From NCBI GenBank assembly GCA_046350115.1, contig JAXMAZ010000005.1, positions 124,001 to 188,000 of the forward strand: DNA of 64,000 nt, read 5' to 3'. This document shows positions 42,618 through 51,624 of the stretch, piece by piece; position 1 is the stretch's first letter; the number at the start of each line of letters is the position of its first letter. The DNA is from JAXMAZ01 sp046350115. GTDB lineage: Bacteria > Planctomycetota > Planctomycetia > Gemmatales > Gemmataceae. A program made the position numbers and the translations under genes. The notes below the pieces were generated by a model. The model did not search any database. It was not told the DNA's origin and worked only from the letters and a program-made list of their open reading frames with translations.

Positions 42618-44009
42618 ATGGACCTACAGACCCTGTTCGGCACCGTCGTCGTGCTGGCCCCGGCCGTGCTGGTGGCCGTGCTCGGCGGCGCGTCCCTGAT
42701 CGACCGCCCGCTGACCGAGCGGGCGACCGCCCGGGCGGTGTACCTGGCCACCGGGGTCGGGCTGCTGGCCGCCCTCGGGGTGCTCGCCCTGATGCTCGCC
42801 TCCGGCACCCGGCACGTGGTCATCGGGTTCGGCGACTGGGTGCACATCGGGCAGGCCGGGCCGGACCCGCACTACCACTTCTCGGTCAAGTTCGTGTTCG
42901 ACCGGCTGTCCGTCCCGTTCGTCGCCCTGGCCCTGGCCCTGTGCGGGACGATCGGGGCGTTCGCCAACCGGTACATGCACCGGGAGCGGGGGTACAACCG
43001 GTTCTTCGTCCTGTACTCGGTGTTCCTGCTCGGCATGGCGGTCACCGGGCTGGCCGGGACGATCGAGACGCTGTTCCTCGGGTGGGAGCTGGTCGGGCTG
43101 TCCAGCGCCCTGCTGGTCGGGTTCTTCCAGGAGCGGCCGGCCCCGGTGCGGAACGCCCTGCGGGTGTGGGCGGTGTACCGGGTGTCGGACGCCGCCCTGC
43201 TGCTGGCCGCGCTGGCCCTGCACCACATGAGCGGGGAGGGCGACCTGGACCGGGTGACCGGGTACCGGGAGGTGGCCGGGGCAGAGGACGCGGTCTCCTG
43301 GCCGTTCGGGGTGTGCTCGCTGACCGCCGCCGAGGCGCTGCTGGTCGGCGGGCTGCTGCTGGTGGCGGCGGCCGGCAAGTCCGCCCTGGTGCCGTTCTCC
43401 GGCTGGCTGCCCCGGGCGATGGAAGGCCCGACCCCGAGCAGCGCGGTGTTCTACGGGGCGCTGTCCGTCCACCTCGGGGCGTACCTGCTGCTGCGGGTCG
43501 GCCCGCTGCTGGACGCCTCCCCGCCGCTGGCCGCGGCGGTGGTCGTGCTGGGGCTAGCGACCGCCGGGTACGCCGCCCTGGCCGGGCGGGCGCAGACGGA
43601 CATCAAGTCCATCCTGTCGTTCGCGTCCGTCACCCAGGTCGGGCTGATCGTGGCCGAGATCGGGCTGGGGTGGCGGTTCGTCCCGCTCGTCCACCTGCTC
43701 GGCCACGCCTGCCTGCGGACCCTGCAGTTCGTCCGCGCCCCGACCTTCCTCCAGGACCGCCGGCAGTTGGAGGACGCGCTCGGCGACCGGGTGCCGGCCC
43801 CGGCCGGGGCGGCCAGCCGGTGGCTGTACCGGTTCGCCCTGGAGCGGGGATACCTGGACGCCCTGCTGGACCGGTTCGTGGCCGGCCCGTTCGTCCGGCT
43901 GTTCCGCTGGCTGGACGCCAAGGAGCGGGCGGCCGTCGCCGCCCTGGCCGGGCCGGCCCCGGACCGCCCGCAGCCCGCCCCGGCCCGGAAGGTGGAGCAA
44001 CCGGTATGA
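42618..44009 (+). CDS. dabB: DabB-like proton-conducting membrane subunit (NuoL/MrpA family)
   Basis: The 463-residue protein has about 12 membrane helices and NuoL/MrpA-type signatures: LFLGWELVGLSSALLVGFF, in which the glutamate in the helix belongs to the proton path; AAGKSALVPFSGWLPRAMEG; and GRAQTDIKSILSFASVTQVG. It lacks the long C-terminal lateral helix of full NuoL, as in DabB. The product probably couples ion movement to the carbon uptake carried out by DabA. The ATG at 42618 has no ribosome site directly upstream; one lies across the hairpin. It overlaps the next gene by ATGA. Confidence 0.88.
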   Translation: MDLQTLFGTVVVLAPAVLVAVLGGASLIDRPLTERATARAVYLATGVGLLAALGVLALMLASGTRHVVIGFGDWVHIGQAGPDPHYHFSVKFVFDRLSVPFVALALALCGTIGAFANRYMHRERGYNRFFVLYSVFLLGMAVTGLAGTIETLFLGWELVGLSSALLVGFFQERPAPVRNALRVWAVYRVSDAALLLAALALHHMSGEGDLDRVTGYREVAGAEDAVSWPFGVCSLTAAEALLVGGLLLVAAAGKSALVPFSGWLPRAMEGPTPSSAVFYGALSVHLGAYLLLRVGPLLDASPPLAAAVVVLGLATAGYAALAGRAQTDIKSILSFASVTQVGLIVAEIGLGWRFVPLVHLLGHACLRTLQFVRAPTFLQDRRQLEDALGDRVPAPAGAASRWLYRFALERGYLDALLDRFVAGPFVRLFRWLDAKERAAVAALAGPAPDRPQPAPARKVEQPV

Positions 44010-45394
44010 CCTGGCAGTCCCTCCCCTGGGCCGAGCTGACGGTCCTCGTCCCGCTGGTCGGGGCGGTGGCCGTCGGGCTGCTGCGGAACCCGGCCGCGGC
44101 CGGCCGGCTCACCCTGGGCGTCACCCTGGCCGCCCTCGGCTGCTCGCTCATGCCGTGGGCGGCGCTGGCGGCCGGCGGGGCGGCCGACCGGGTGGCCCTG
44201 CTCAACCCGTCCACCGGCCGGCCGCTGCTCGCCGTGGACGGGCTGTCCGCCCCGCTCCTGCCGCTGGTCGCCCTGCTGCACGTGCTGACCGTGCTATCGA
44301 CCGCCCGGGTGAAACTGAACCGGATGTCCCTGACCGGCCACCTGGTCGGGGAGGGGGTGCGGCTGGCCACGTTCGCCTGTGTCGACCCGTGGCCGCTGGT
44401 CGTCCTGCTGGCCCTGGGCACCGTGCCGCCGTTCGTCGAGCTGGTCCAGCGGGGCAAGCCGACCCGGGTGTACGTGCTGCACATGGCCCTGTTCGTCGGC
44501 CTGCTGGCGGCCGGGTGGGCGGGGACGGAGGCCGGGTTCGGGTGGGGGCCGGTGGCCCTGCTGGCGGCGGTGCTGGTGCGGAGCGGGACGGTGCCCGCCC
44601 ACCTGTGGGTGGCCGACCTGTTCGAGCACGCCACGTTCGGCACCGCCCTGCTGTTCGCCACCCCGCTGGCCGGGGTGTACGCCGCCCTGCGGCTGGTGGT
44701 GCCGGTCGCCCCGGACTGGGTGCTGACCAGCATCGGGGCGGTCTCCCTGGTGACGGCGGTGTACGCGGCCGGGCTGGCGGTGGTCCAGCGGGAGGCCCGG
44801 CGGTTCTTCGCCTACCTGTTCCTCAGCCACGCCTCCCTGGTGCTGGTCGGGCTGGAGCTGCACACCGCCATCAGCCTGACCGGGGCGCTGTGCCTGTGGG
44901 TGTCGGTGGCCCTGTCCCTGGGCGGGCTGGGGATCACCCTGCGGGCGCTGGAGGCCCGGTTCGGCCGGCTGGCCCTGGACCGGTACAGGGGGCTGTACGA
45001 CCAGTCCCCGGCCCTGGCCGTCGGGTTCCTGCTGACTGGGCTGGGGAGCGTCGGGTTCCCGGGGACGCTCGGGTTCGTGGCCGCCGAGCTGCTGATGGAC
45101 GGGGCGATCGCCGCCAACCCGGCCGTCGGGGTCGGGCTGATCCTGGCGGCGGCGGTGAACGGGATCGCGGTGGTGCGGGTGTACCTGCTGTTGTTCACCG
45201 GCGGCCGGCACGTCTCCCCGGTGCCGCTCGGGATCACCCCGCGGGAGCGGTTCGCGGTGCTCACCCTGGCCGGGCTGATCCTGGGCGGCGGGCTGGTCCC
45301 CCAGCCGGGGGTGGCCGACCGGCACGCGGCGGTGGCCGAGCTGCGGGCCGCCCGGGCGACCACCCACCCGGACGAGCCGGCTACCGGCCACTGA
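44006..45394 (+). CDS. second antiporter-like membrane subunit of the dab operon
   Basis: The 462-residue protein has some 12 hydrophobic helices and belongs to the NuoM/NuoN/MrpD type of proton-conducting subunit, with a diverged core (RSGTVPAHLWVADLFEHATF and SVGFPGTLGFVAAELLMDGA). The RSGTVPAHLW segment corresponds to the usual KS(A)xxPFHxWLP helix. Its ATG overlaps the dabB stop, so it is a translationally coupled third member. A two-subunit membrane arm on DabA differs from the classical DabAB pair and may be a distinct version. The last 14 bases overlap the convergent zinc-ribbon/HEAT gene. Confidence 0.8.
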   Translation: MTWQSLPWAELTVLVPLVGAVAVGLLRNPAAAGRLTLGVTLAALGCSLMPWAALAAGGAADRVALLNPSTGRPLLAVDGLSAPLLPLVALLHVLTVLSTARVKLNRMSLTGHLVGEGVRLATFACVDPWPLVVLLALGTVPPFVELVQRGKPTRVYVLHMALFVGLLAAGWAGTEAGFGWGPVALLAAVLVRSGTVPAHLWVADLFEHATFGTALLFATPLAGVYAALRLVVPVAPDWVLTSIGAVSLVTAVYAAGLAVVQREARRFFAYLFLSHASLVLVGLELHTAISLTGALCLWVSVALSLGGLGITLRALEARFGRLALDRYRGLYDQSPALAVGFLLTGLGSVGFPGTLGFVAAELLMDGAIAANPAVGVGLILAAAVNGIAVVRVYLLLFTGGRHVSPVPLGITPRERFAVLTLAGLILGGGLVPQPGVADRHAAVAELRAARATTHPDEPATGH

Positions 45395-46436
45395 CCCGGG
45401 CGGCGACCGCCGCCGCCTGCCGGGCCGCCTCCTCCCGCACCACCGGGTGCGCCCCGGTCCGGGCCAACTCCGCCAGCATGGCCGCCGCCGCCGGCCCGCC
45501 CACCTTGCCGAGCAGCTCGATCGCCGTCAGCACGGTCGGCCCGTCGTCGGCGGTCAGCAGCGGCAGCAGGGCGGCCTCGGCCGGCGGACCGCCGATGGCC
45601 GCCAGCGCCCGCTCGGCCAGCCCGCCGTCCCGCCGGTCGGCCAGCCGGTCGGCCACCGCCGCCGCCATCTCCGCGTCCTTCCACCGGCCGGCCAGCCCCA
45701 GCCCGGCCCGCCGGGCGGCCGGGTCGTCCGACCGGACGGCCGCCAGCACCGCGTCCCGGGCCGCGTCCGGCTGCCACGTCGCCAGCGCCGTCAGGGCCGC
45801 CGCCCGCACCCCGGGCCGCGGGTCCGGGTGGGCCGGGTCGCACAGCCTCGCCAGCACCCCCGCCACGGCCGCCCGGTCGGCCGGGGACGCGTCGGCCGCC
45901 GACTCCGGCCGGGCGAACTCGGCGAGCGCCCGGCGGCCGGCGTCCGGCCGGCCGTCGGCCAGGGCCGTGCGGAGCCGGTCGGCTGCGCTGACCGCCGGCA
46001 GCGGGAGCGGTCTGGACGGCACCGAGGCGGCCGGGCGGGTGGCGGCGTACAGCCCGGCGAACACCGCCCCGGCCAGCGCGAACCCGGCGAGCAGCGGGAC
46101 GACCGTCGGCATCGGTCGGGGGCGGCGACCGACGGTCACAGGGGGCGGCGTCATCGCGGGCGGCGACGGGGCGGGGGCGGTGCTCACGACCGTCGGCGGC
46201 GGCTCACTCGGCCGGGGCGGGGCGGGGGCCGGCGGGGCCGGACGAGCGGGGGGCGGGTCCGCGTCCACCAGCGGGCCGCCGAGCACGTCCTCCGGGTCGA
46301 CGGCCGGCTCCGGGTGCGGCACCCGCAGCGCGTTGAAGCACTTCGGGCAGCGGACCCGCCGGCCGGCCATGTCCGGCGATGCGTGCAACTTCTGCGGGCA
46401 GTGCGGGCACGGGTACTCGAACAGCGGGCCGGCCAC
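45381..46436 (-). CDS. zinc-ribbon, membrane helix and HEAT-repeat protein
   Basis: The 351-residue protein starts with two CxxC pairs (CPHC, CPKC) in a zinc-ribbon of the type FEYPCPHCPQKL, has a proline-rich linker (50-110), one membrane helix (VVPLLAGFALAGAVFAGLYA), and then helical HEAT-like repeats (DAVLAAVRSDDPAARRAGLG, ALLPLLTADDGPTVLTAIEL). Such proteins are common in planctomycetes; the zinc ribbon is cytoplasmic and the HEAT repeats presumably bind a partner outside. It overlaps the end of the antiporter-like gene by 14 bases, tail to tail. The thioredoxin-like gene lies just upstream on the same strand. Confidence 0.75.
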   Translation of the reverse strand: MAGPLFEYPCPHCPQKLHASPDMAGRRVRCPKCFNALRVPHPEPAVDPEDVLGGPLVDADPPPARPAPPAPAPPRPSEPPPTVVSTAPAPSPPAMTPPPVTVGRRPRPMPTVVPLLAGFALAGAVFAGLYAATRPAASVPSRPLPLPAVSAADRLRTALADGRPDAGRRALAEFARPESAADASPADRAAVAGVLARLCDPAHPDPRPGVRAAALTALATWQPDAARDAVLAAVRSDDPAARRAGLGLAGRWKDAEMAAAVADRLADRRDGGLAERALAAIGGPPAEAALLPLLTADDGPTVLTAIELLGKVGGPAAAAMLAELARTGAHPVVREEAARQAAAVAARVSGR

Positions 46437-46439
46437 GGG

Positions 46440-46994
46440 TCAGTCCCCGTGCAGCCGGCGGAGCCGGGGGGACAGCCGCAGGACGTATTGCACCCGCTCC
46501 ACCTCCCGCAGCCAGTCGGCCACGATCCCGGCCAGGAAGTCGCCGCCGGCGATCCCGGTCCCGCACGCCTCCCCGCTCACCTGCCCGACCATCTTGCGGT
46601 ACGCGGTCAGGGTGCGTTCGCCGTACCGGGCCACCTCCAGCCCGTCCTCGCTGAAGAACACCGCCACCGGCACCCGGTTGCCGCCGTTGATCTGGAGTTC
46701 CTTCTGGGCGTCCGGGTGGGCGTCCCGGTCCAAGTAGCGGACCTTCAGCACCGGGGCGGCGGCCGCAAACGCCTCGAAGATCGGGCAGTTGCCGGCGCAG
46801 TCCCCGCACCACGCCCCGGCCAGCAGCAGCACGTTGGTCGTGCGGGTGAACGACTGGAGCAGGGCGGTCTGCTCGTCGGTCAGCCGGACGGCCGCCCGGG
46901 TCCGGTCCCACCGGGCCTGGTCGGCCGGGGTGCCGTGGGCGGCGAAAAAGTCGGCATACGACAGGGCTTTGTCGAAGAACGCGAACGGGAGCAT
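46440..46994 (-). CDS. thioredoxin-fold protein with WCGDC motif
   Basis: From the ATG ending at 46994 the product has 184 residues. The redox site is AWCGDCAGNCP near residue 65, with a further cysteine one turn on. The cis-proline loop NRVPVAVFF follows, and then an extra C-terminal helical part (EVERVQYVLRLSPRL). The WCGDC form with N-terminal FFDKALSYADFFAAHGTPAD is typical of a thioredoxin-like group of unknown substrate. There is no signal peptide, so it probably acts in the cytoplasm. It ends 3 bases before the zinc-ribbon/HEAT gene, and the two probably share a transcript. Confidence 0.8.
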   Translation of the reverse strand: MLPFAFFDKALSYADFFAAHGTPADQARWDRTRAAVRLTDEQTALLQSFTRTTNVLLLAGAWCGDCAGNCPIFEAFAAAAPVLKVRYLDRDAHPDAQKELQINGGNRVPVAVFFSEDGLEVARYGERTLTAYRKMVGQVSGEACGTGIAGGDFLAGIVADWLREVERVQYVLRLSPRLRRLHGD

Positions 46995-47056
46995 CGGCAA
47001 CACCTCGGGGGCGGTGCCGTTAGTGTACGCGGCCAACCCTCCGATGCCCCGGCCCG

Positions 47057-47914
47057 TCACCCGAGTTCCAGGCTGGTCACTCCGTACACCTCCCGTACCG
47101 GCACTGCCGGCGGCTCACCGGCGTACATCCGGGCGGTCCGGAACACTTCCGCCCACCCGTGCCGGGCCACCAGTTCCGCCGCGTCCGGGTTGGCCGCCGC
47201 CTCGGGCACGTCCACACACACCGCCGCCCCCGGCACCCGGGCCAGCAAACTCCGGAACACCGCGTCGGCCACCTTCCGGTCGGCGGCGAACAGTGGTCCG
47301 ATCTTGAACCCGCCGGAGCTCGGCCGAATCACCCCGTACCCTACCAGCCGCCCGCCCGACACCACCCCCAGCGCGGTCGCCCCGGTCAGTCCCACCCACG
47401 CCCGCAGGAACGCCGACCGGTCCGCCCCGAACATCCGGGCGTCGTACAACGCCAGATCGGCGAACGGGACGGCCGACACGTCCGTCACCCCGGCCGCCGG
47501 CACCCCGCCGCCGGCCCCTTGGTAGCGGACGTGGTGGTGGGCCAGCCGGAACCCGGACCGCTCGTAGTTCGCCTGCTGGGCCAACACCCCGTCCAGCCCG
47601 ACCGTCCGCCCGGCCAGGTGCCGCATCCCCTCCTGCCAGATCCGCAGCCCGTACCCCCGGCCGCGGAACCCGGGCCGGACGATGTACTGGCCGAGAAACC
47701 CGTACCGGTCCCCGTACCGGACGCACGACACGCACCCGACTGGCTCCCCGTCCCGCTCGCCGAGGAAGAACCCGTCCGGGTCGGCGGCGTGGAACGCCCC
47801 GGCGTCGTGCAAGCCGGGGTTCCACCCCTCGGCGTCGGCCCATTGTCGGATCAGGTCGAGGTCCGCCCGGGCCATCCGGCGGACGCGGAACTCGGGGTCA
47901 GCGGGCGCGGACAT
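47057..47914 (-). CDS. GNAT-family N-acetyltransferase, two-domain (YitH-like)
   Basis: The 285-residue protein has an N-terminal GNAT domain (FRVRRMARADLDLIRQWADA, EGWNPGLHD). The acetyl-CoA loop is IVRPGFRGRGYGLRIWQ, near residue 82-98. A second, diverged domain of the same fold follows (ALGVVSGGRLVGYGVIRPSS, and ADRKVADAVFRSLLARVPGA). This two-domain form is known as the YitH/HolE-type GNAT; the EGWNPGxxDA start is its signature. The substrate is unknown. The downstream thioredoxin-like gene starts 62 bases further on. Confidence 0.88.
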   Translation of the reverse strand: MSAPADPEFRVRRMARADLDLIRQWADAEGWNPGLHDAGAFHAADPDGFFLGERDGEPVGCVSCVRYGDRYGFLGQYIVRPGFRGRGYGLRIWQEGMRHLAGRTVGLDGVLAQQANYERSGFRLAHHHVRYQGAGGGVPAAGVTDVSAVPFADLALYDARMFGADRSAFLRAWVGLTGATALGVVSGGRLVGYGVIRPSSGGFKIGPLFAADRKVADAVFRSLLARVPGAAVCVDVPEAAANPDAAELVARHGWAEVFRTARMYAGEPPAVPVREVYGVTSLELG

Positions 47915-47980
47915 GGGGCCGGCTCCGTGAGAGGTGGGCCGAGCTTACCCCGGCCGACCGCCTGGGGCCAGCCGGCGCGC

Positions 47981-48008
47981 AAAAAACCCCGGGCGACCGC
48001 CCGGGGTT
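47981..48008 (-). terminator. intrinsic terminator of the EF-G gene
   Basis: On the minus strand aaccccgggcggtcgcccgg-ggtt forms a GC-rich stem followed by a T6 run (the A6 at 47981-47986 on the plus strand). It begins about 38 bases after the EF-G stop codon, in the correct orientation. Confidence 0.85.
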
Positions 48009-48045
48009 CGTTGCTCCTGCCGGCGGTGCGGGGCCCTCAAGGCAG

Positions 48046-50205
48046 TTACTTCCGCACCATGCTGGCCGGGATGTCGGCCAGTTCGACCGGGACCGGGGCG
48101 TAGTGGCTGAACTCCATCGAGAAGCTGGCCGTCCCCTGGGTGGCGCTCCGCAGGTCGCTGGTGTACCCGAACAGGTTGGCCAGCGGGATCTTGGCCATCA
48201 CCTGGCTGACCCCCTTCTCCTCGCTCGTCTCCTCGATCACCCCCCGCCGCCGGCTGACGTCCCCGGTGATCGGCCCCTGGTACTGCTTCGGGGAGACGAC
48301 CACCACCTTCATGATCGGCTCCAGCAGGATGATCCCGCACGACTGCTCGGCGTCCCGGAACGCCTCCAGCGCACACAGGTAGAAGGCGTCCTGGGACGAG
48401 TCCACGTCGTGGTACTTGCCGAAGTGCAGGTCGAACTCCAGGTCGACGAACGGGAACGGGTACTTGAACCCCTTCTTCGCCGCCTCCCGCAGCCCCTCCT
48501 CCACGCTCGGGATGTACTCCTTCGGGATCGACCCCTGGCTGATGCTGTTGGTGAAGTAGACGTTGTTCGGGTCCGGCTTGATCTTCGGGTTGTTCAGCTC
48601 CTCGATCTCCCGCACCTTCTCGGCCACGTCCTCCGGGGTGAGCGGCTTGTACTTCACGTTGATGACGGCGTACTTGCCCCGGCCGCCGGTCTGCTTCTTG
48701 AAGCTGTACTCCAGGTCTTTCATCCGGGCGAACGACTGGCGGTACGCCACCCGCGGCTTGCCCAGGGTGATCAGGTCGGTGTTCTCCTGCGGCACCCCGA
48801 TGGCCCGCTTCAGCTTCTCGATGGAGATCTCCAGGTGCAGCTCGCCCATCCCGCTGAGGATCGTCTCCTTGGTCTCCTCGTCGGTGTGGGTCTTGAGCGT
48901 CGGGTCGTCCCGGACCAGCCGGTTGAGCGCCTCGCCCACCTTGCCGCTGTCCAGCGTCTTGCTGAACGACAGCGCCTGGCCGATGACCGGCTTCGGGAAG
49001 CTGATGGCCTCCAGGGCGACCGGGTTGTCCGAGTCGCTCAGGGTGTTCCCGGTGTACGTCTCCTTCAGCCCGATGCCGGCGACGATGTCGCCGGGGCCGG
49101 CCTTCTCCAGCTCGATCCGCTTGTCGCCCATCATCCGGTAGAACCGGGCGATCCGCTCCCGCTTGCCGTTGGTGGTGTTCAGGTACGTCTCGCCCGGCTT
49201 CATCTCGCCGGAGTACACGCGGATGTACACCAGGTCACCGGTCGACTCGGCCACCGTCTTGAACGCCAGGGCGCTCATCGGCTCGGACGCCTCCGGCTTC
49301 CGCTGGACGACGTCCTTGGTCTTCGGCTGGATGCCGTCCACCGGCGGCCGGTCGAGCGGGCTGGGCAGGCAGTCGACCACCAGGTCGAGCAGTTGCTGGA
49401 CGCCGTGGAAGTTCTTCGAGCTGCCGCAGTGGACCGGGGTGAACAGGCCGTCCAGCGTCCCCTTGCGGAGCGCCTTGAGGATCTGCTGCTCGGTCACCTC
49501 TTTGCCTTCGAGGACGGCCTCCATGATCTCGTCGGACGCGGCGGAGACGGCGTCGAGCATCTGCTCCCGCCGCTTCTCGGCCTCGGCCTTGTACTTGTCC
49601 GGGATGTCGGACACGAAGAACTTGCGGTTCGTCTTGTCCGTCAGGTCGCGGGTGACCAGCTTCATCCGGATCAGGTCGATCACCCCCTCCAGGGCGGAGT
49701 CCTGGCCGGCCGGGATGGTGACCACGCACGGGGTGGCCTGGAGCTTGGTCTTCATCTGCTCGACGCAGCCCCAGAAGTCGGCCCCCATGCGGTCCAGCTT
49801 GTTGACGTAGGCGATCCGGGGCACCTTGTACTTGGTGGCCTGCCGCCAGACGGTCTCGCTCTGGACCTCGACCCCGCCCTTGGCGCAGAACACCCCGACC
49901 GCCCCGTCCAGGACGCGGAGGGACCGCTCCACCTCGGCGGTGAAGTCGACGTGGCCGGGGGTGTCGATGATGTTGATGGCGATGTCGTTGCCGTCGTGGT
50001 CCTGCCAGTCGATGGACACGGCGGCGCTGTTGATGGTGATGCCTTTTTGCCGCTCGAGCGGGTCGAAGTCGGTGGTGGTGTCCCCGTCGTCGACGTCGCC
50101 GACCTTGTGCTTGGTGCCGCTGTAGTAGAGGATCCGCTCGGTGGTCGTGGTCTTCCCGGCGTCCACGTGGGCCATGATCCCGATATTCCGAACTTTGTCG
50201 AGCAT
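48046..50205 (-). CDS. fusA: translation elongation factor G
   Basis: The 719-residue protein has the GTPase motifs AHVDAGKT (near residues 12-19), DTPGHVDF and NKLDRMG, domain II, and the domain IV/V features GELHLEIS and GGRGKYAVI. The switch I segment reads DVDDGDTTTDFDPLERQKGI, which differs from the E. coli type and resembles the EF-G paralogues of planctomycetes. There is no str operon (rpsL, rpsG, tuf) around it. The chosen ATG (ending at 50205) gives the expected MLDKVRNIGIMAHVDAGKTT start. The gene ends in a strong intrinsic terminator, so it is probably monocistronic. Confidence 0.92.
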   Translation of the reverse strand: MLDKVRNIGIMAHVDAGKTTTTERILYYSGTKHKVGDVDDGDTTTDFDPLERQKGITINSAAVSIDWQDHDGNDIAINIIDTPGHVDFTAEVERSLRVLDGAVGVFCAKGGVEVQSETVWRQATKYKVPRIAYVNKLDRMGADFWGCVEQMKTKLQATPCVVTIPAGQDSALEGVIDLIRMKLVTRDLTDKTNRKFFVSDIPDKYKAEAEKRREQMLDAVSAASDEIMEAVLEGKEVTEQQILKALRKGTLDGLFTPVHCGSSKNFHGVQQLLDLVVDCLPSPLDRPPVDGIQPKTKDVVQRKPEASEPMSALAFKTVAESTGDLVYIRVYSGEMKPGETYLNTTNGKRERIARFYRMMGDKRIELEKAGPGDIVAGIGLKETYTGNTLSDSDNPVALEAISFPKPVIGQALSFSKTLDSGKVGEALNRLVRDDPTLKTHTDEETKETILSGMGELHLEISIEKLKRAIGVPQENTDLITLGKPRVAYRQSFARMKDLEYSFKKQTGGRGKYAVINVKYKPLTPEDVAEKVREIEELNNPKIKPDPNNVYFTNSISQGSIPKEYIPSVEEGLREAAKKGFKYPFPFVDLEFDLHFGKYHDVDSSQDAFYLCALEAFRDAEQSCGIILLEPIMKVVVVSPKQYQGPITGDVSRRRGVIEETSEEKGVSQVMAKIPLANLFGYTSDLRSATQGTASFSMEFSHYAPVPVELADIPASMVRK

Positions 50206-50363
50206 CGCTGTCGGCCGGCGGCGGTTGCGCCGGCTCCTTGCAAGAGGAAGAATGCCGCCGCCCGGCAGGTGCCGGGGCGGGGCGACCACCGTCCCATGAA
50301 CGGAAGACCGCCCGGAGTGCGGGCGGGTTCGACGGCCCGCCGGCGGGTGCGGGCCAATGGTAT

Positions 50364-50391
50364 ATCGTACCGACCCGGGCGAGATCGTCCA
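50364..50391 (-). promoter_or_regulatory. weak candidate promoter for EF-G
   Basis: Minus-strand TGGACG (50386-50391) and TACGAT (50364-50369) are 16 bases apart in a short A/T-richer patch about 160 bases upstream of the start codon. No better pair was noticed in the 50206-50478 gap, whose remainder is featureless to me. Confidence 0.25.
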
Positions 50392-50478
50392 GTTGGGCCG
50401 GGCCAGAGAGTAGAGGGCGGACCCCGGCCTTTGGTTTCCGGGACCGCCCCCCTGGGGCTGGAAACCCAAGAAACGAAT

Positions 50479-50565
50479 GGCGAGCGGGGGGGGCGTAAGC
50501 CCCCTGTTGGCTCGCCCGGTCAACGACCACACGCAGCAACAGGGGGCTTACGCCCCCCGCTCGCC
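50479..50565. repeat. palindrome, GGCGAGCGGGGGGGGCGTAAG family
   Basis: Arms ggcgagcggggggggcgtaa-gccccctgttg and, inverted, caacagggggcttacgcccc-ccgctcgcc. It ends 6 bases before the stop codon of the following gene on the minus strand. The close sister is 32293-32370. Confidence 0.8.
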
Positions 50566-50570
50566 CGGGA

Positions 50571-51557
50571 TTACCGCCCCTCGCCGGTCAGGTGGGCGAG
50601 CACCTCCCGCATGGCCGGGAAGGCGTAGGCGGCGGCCCCGACGTGGGTGGCGTCGTACCAGACGATCTTCGGCTTGCCGGTCGCCTCCCACAGCCGCTTC
50701 ATCGCCACCGGCGGGACCACGTCGTCCCGGCTGGCGGCGATCAACAGCAGGCTCTTGCCCTTCAGCCGGTCGGCGTAGGTGATCGGGTCGGCCGGGGCGA
50801 TGGCCGCCTTCAGCTCGTCCTTGCCGATCCCGACCAGCCGCAACACGGACAGCACCGGGCCGGCCTTCGGGTGGTCGTAGAAGGCGTCCACCAGGCCGCC
50901 GCCGCCGAGCAGCAGGCAGGCGGCCGTCACCCGCGGCTCGGCCGCCGCCACCAGCCCGCCGATGAAGCTTCCCAGGCTGGTGCCGACCACCCCGATGCGG
51001 CCCGCGTCCACCTCCGGGCGGGCGGCCAGCCAGGCGGCGGCCCGGCGGCAGTCGAGGACCGCCTGGCGGACGTTGGCCACGCTGGCCGGCACGTCCGGGG
51101 AGAGCAGCCGGGTGCGGCTGCCGGCCGGCCGGCGGGGGCCGTAGTACGGCAGGGTGACGGCCAGGGCCGGCACCCCGTGGGCGGCCAGCCAGACCGCCTC
51201 CCCGCGGGACACCACCCCCTGGCCGTCCAGGATGTCCAGGACGATCACCGCCGGCCGGCCCGTCACCCCGACCGGGGCGAAGAACTCGGCGTGGACGGTG
51301 TTGTTCTCCGGGTGCGGGGTGGCCACCGCGGACGGGAAGGAGACGGCGTACACGTCCACCCCGGAGTGGGGCAGCCGACGGGTGAGCCGGTGCTCGGCCC
51401 GGAACGAGTGGGCGGCCAGCCGGTAGTGCGGCGGGACGCCGGCCGCGTCCTCGTCCCCGGCGAACCGGACCTCGCCGGCGGCCGGGGCGGGGTCCGGGGC
51501 GGCCGGGTCGGCGGCCAGCAAGGAGGCGGTGAGCACCAGGAAGGCGGACGAGTCCAT
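50571..51557 (-). CDS. secreted alpha/beta hydrolase
   Basis: The 328-residue product begins with a signal peptide (DSSAFLVLTASLLAADPA). The hydrolase domain contains the nucleophile elbow GTSLGSFIGG near residue 194, the acid segment IAASRDDVVPP near 270, and a histidine in YDATHVGAAAY near 305. The N-terminal extension with a beta-sandwich and the RPAVIVLDILDGQG strand suggest a dienelactone-hydrolase or BAAT-like group. It probably cleaves an ester outside the cytoplasm; the substrate is unknown. Start at the ATG ending at 51557. Confidence 0.8.
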   Translation of the reverse strand: MDSSAFLVLTASLLAADPAAPDPAPAAGEVRFAGDEDAAGVPPHYRLAAHSFRAEHRLTRRLPHSGVDVYAVSFPSAVATPHPENNTVHAEFFAPVGVTGRPAVIVLDILDGQGVVSRGEAVWLAAHGVPALAVTLPYYGPRRPAGSRTRLLSPDVPASVANVRQAVLDCRRAAAWLAARPEVDAGRIGVVGTSLGSFIGGLVAAAEPRVTAACLLLGGGGLVDAFYDHPKAGPVLSVLRLVGIGKDELKAAIAPADPITYADRLKGKSLLLIAASRDDVVPPVAMKRLWEATGKPKIVWYDATHVGAAAYAFPAMREVLAHLTGEGR

Positions 51558-51624
51558 CGGCGGCTCCGGGGGTAGCATCCCCCATTCTACCCGCCTGTCA
51601 CGCCGGGGGGAGCGACGGGAATTA

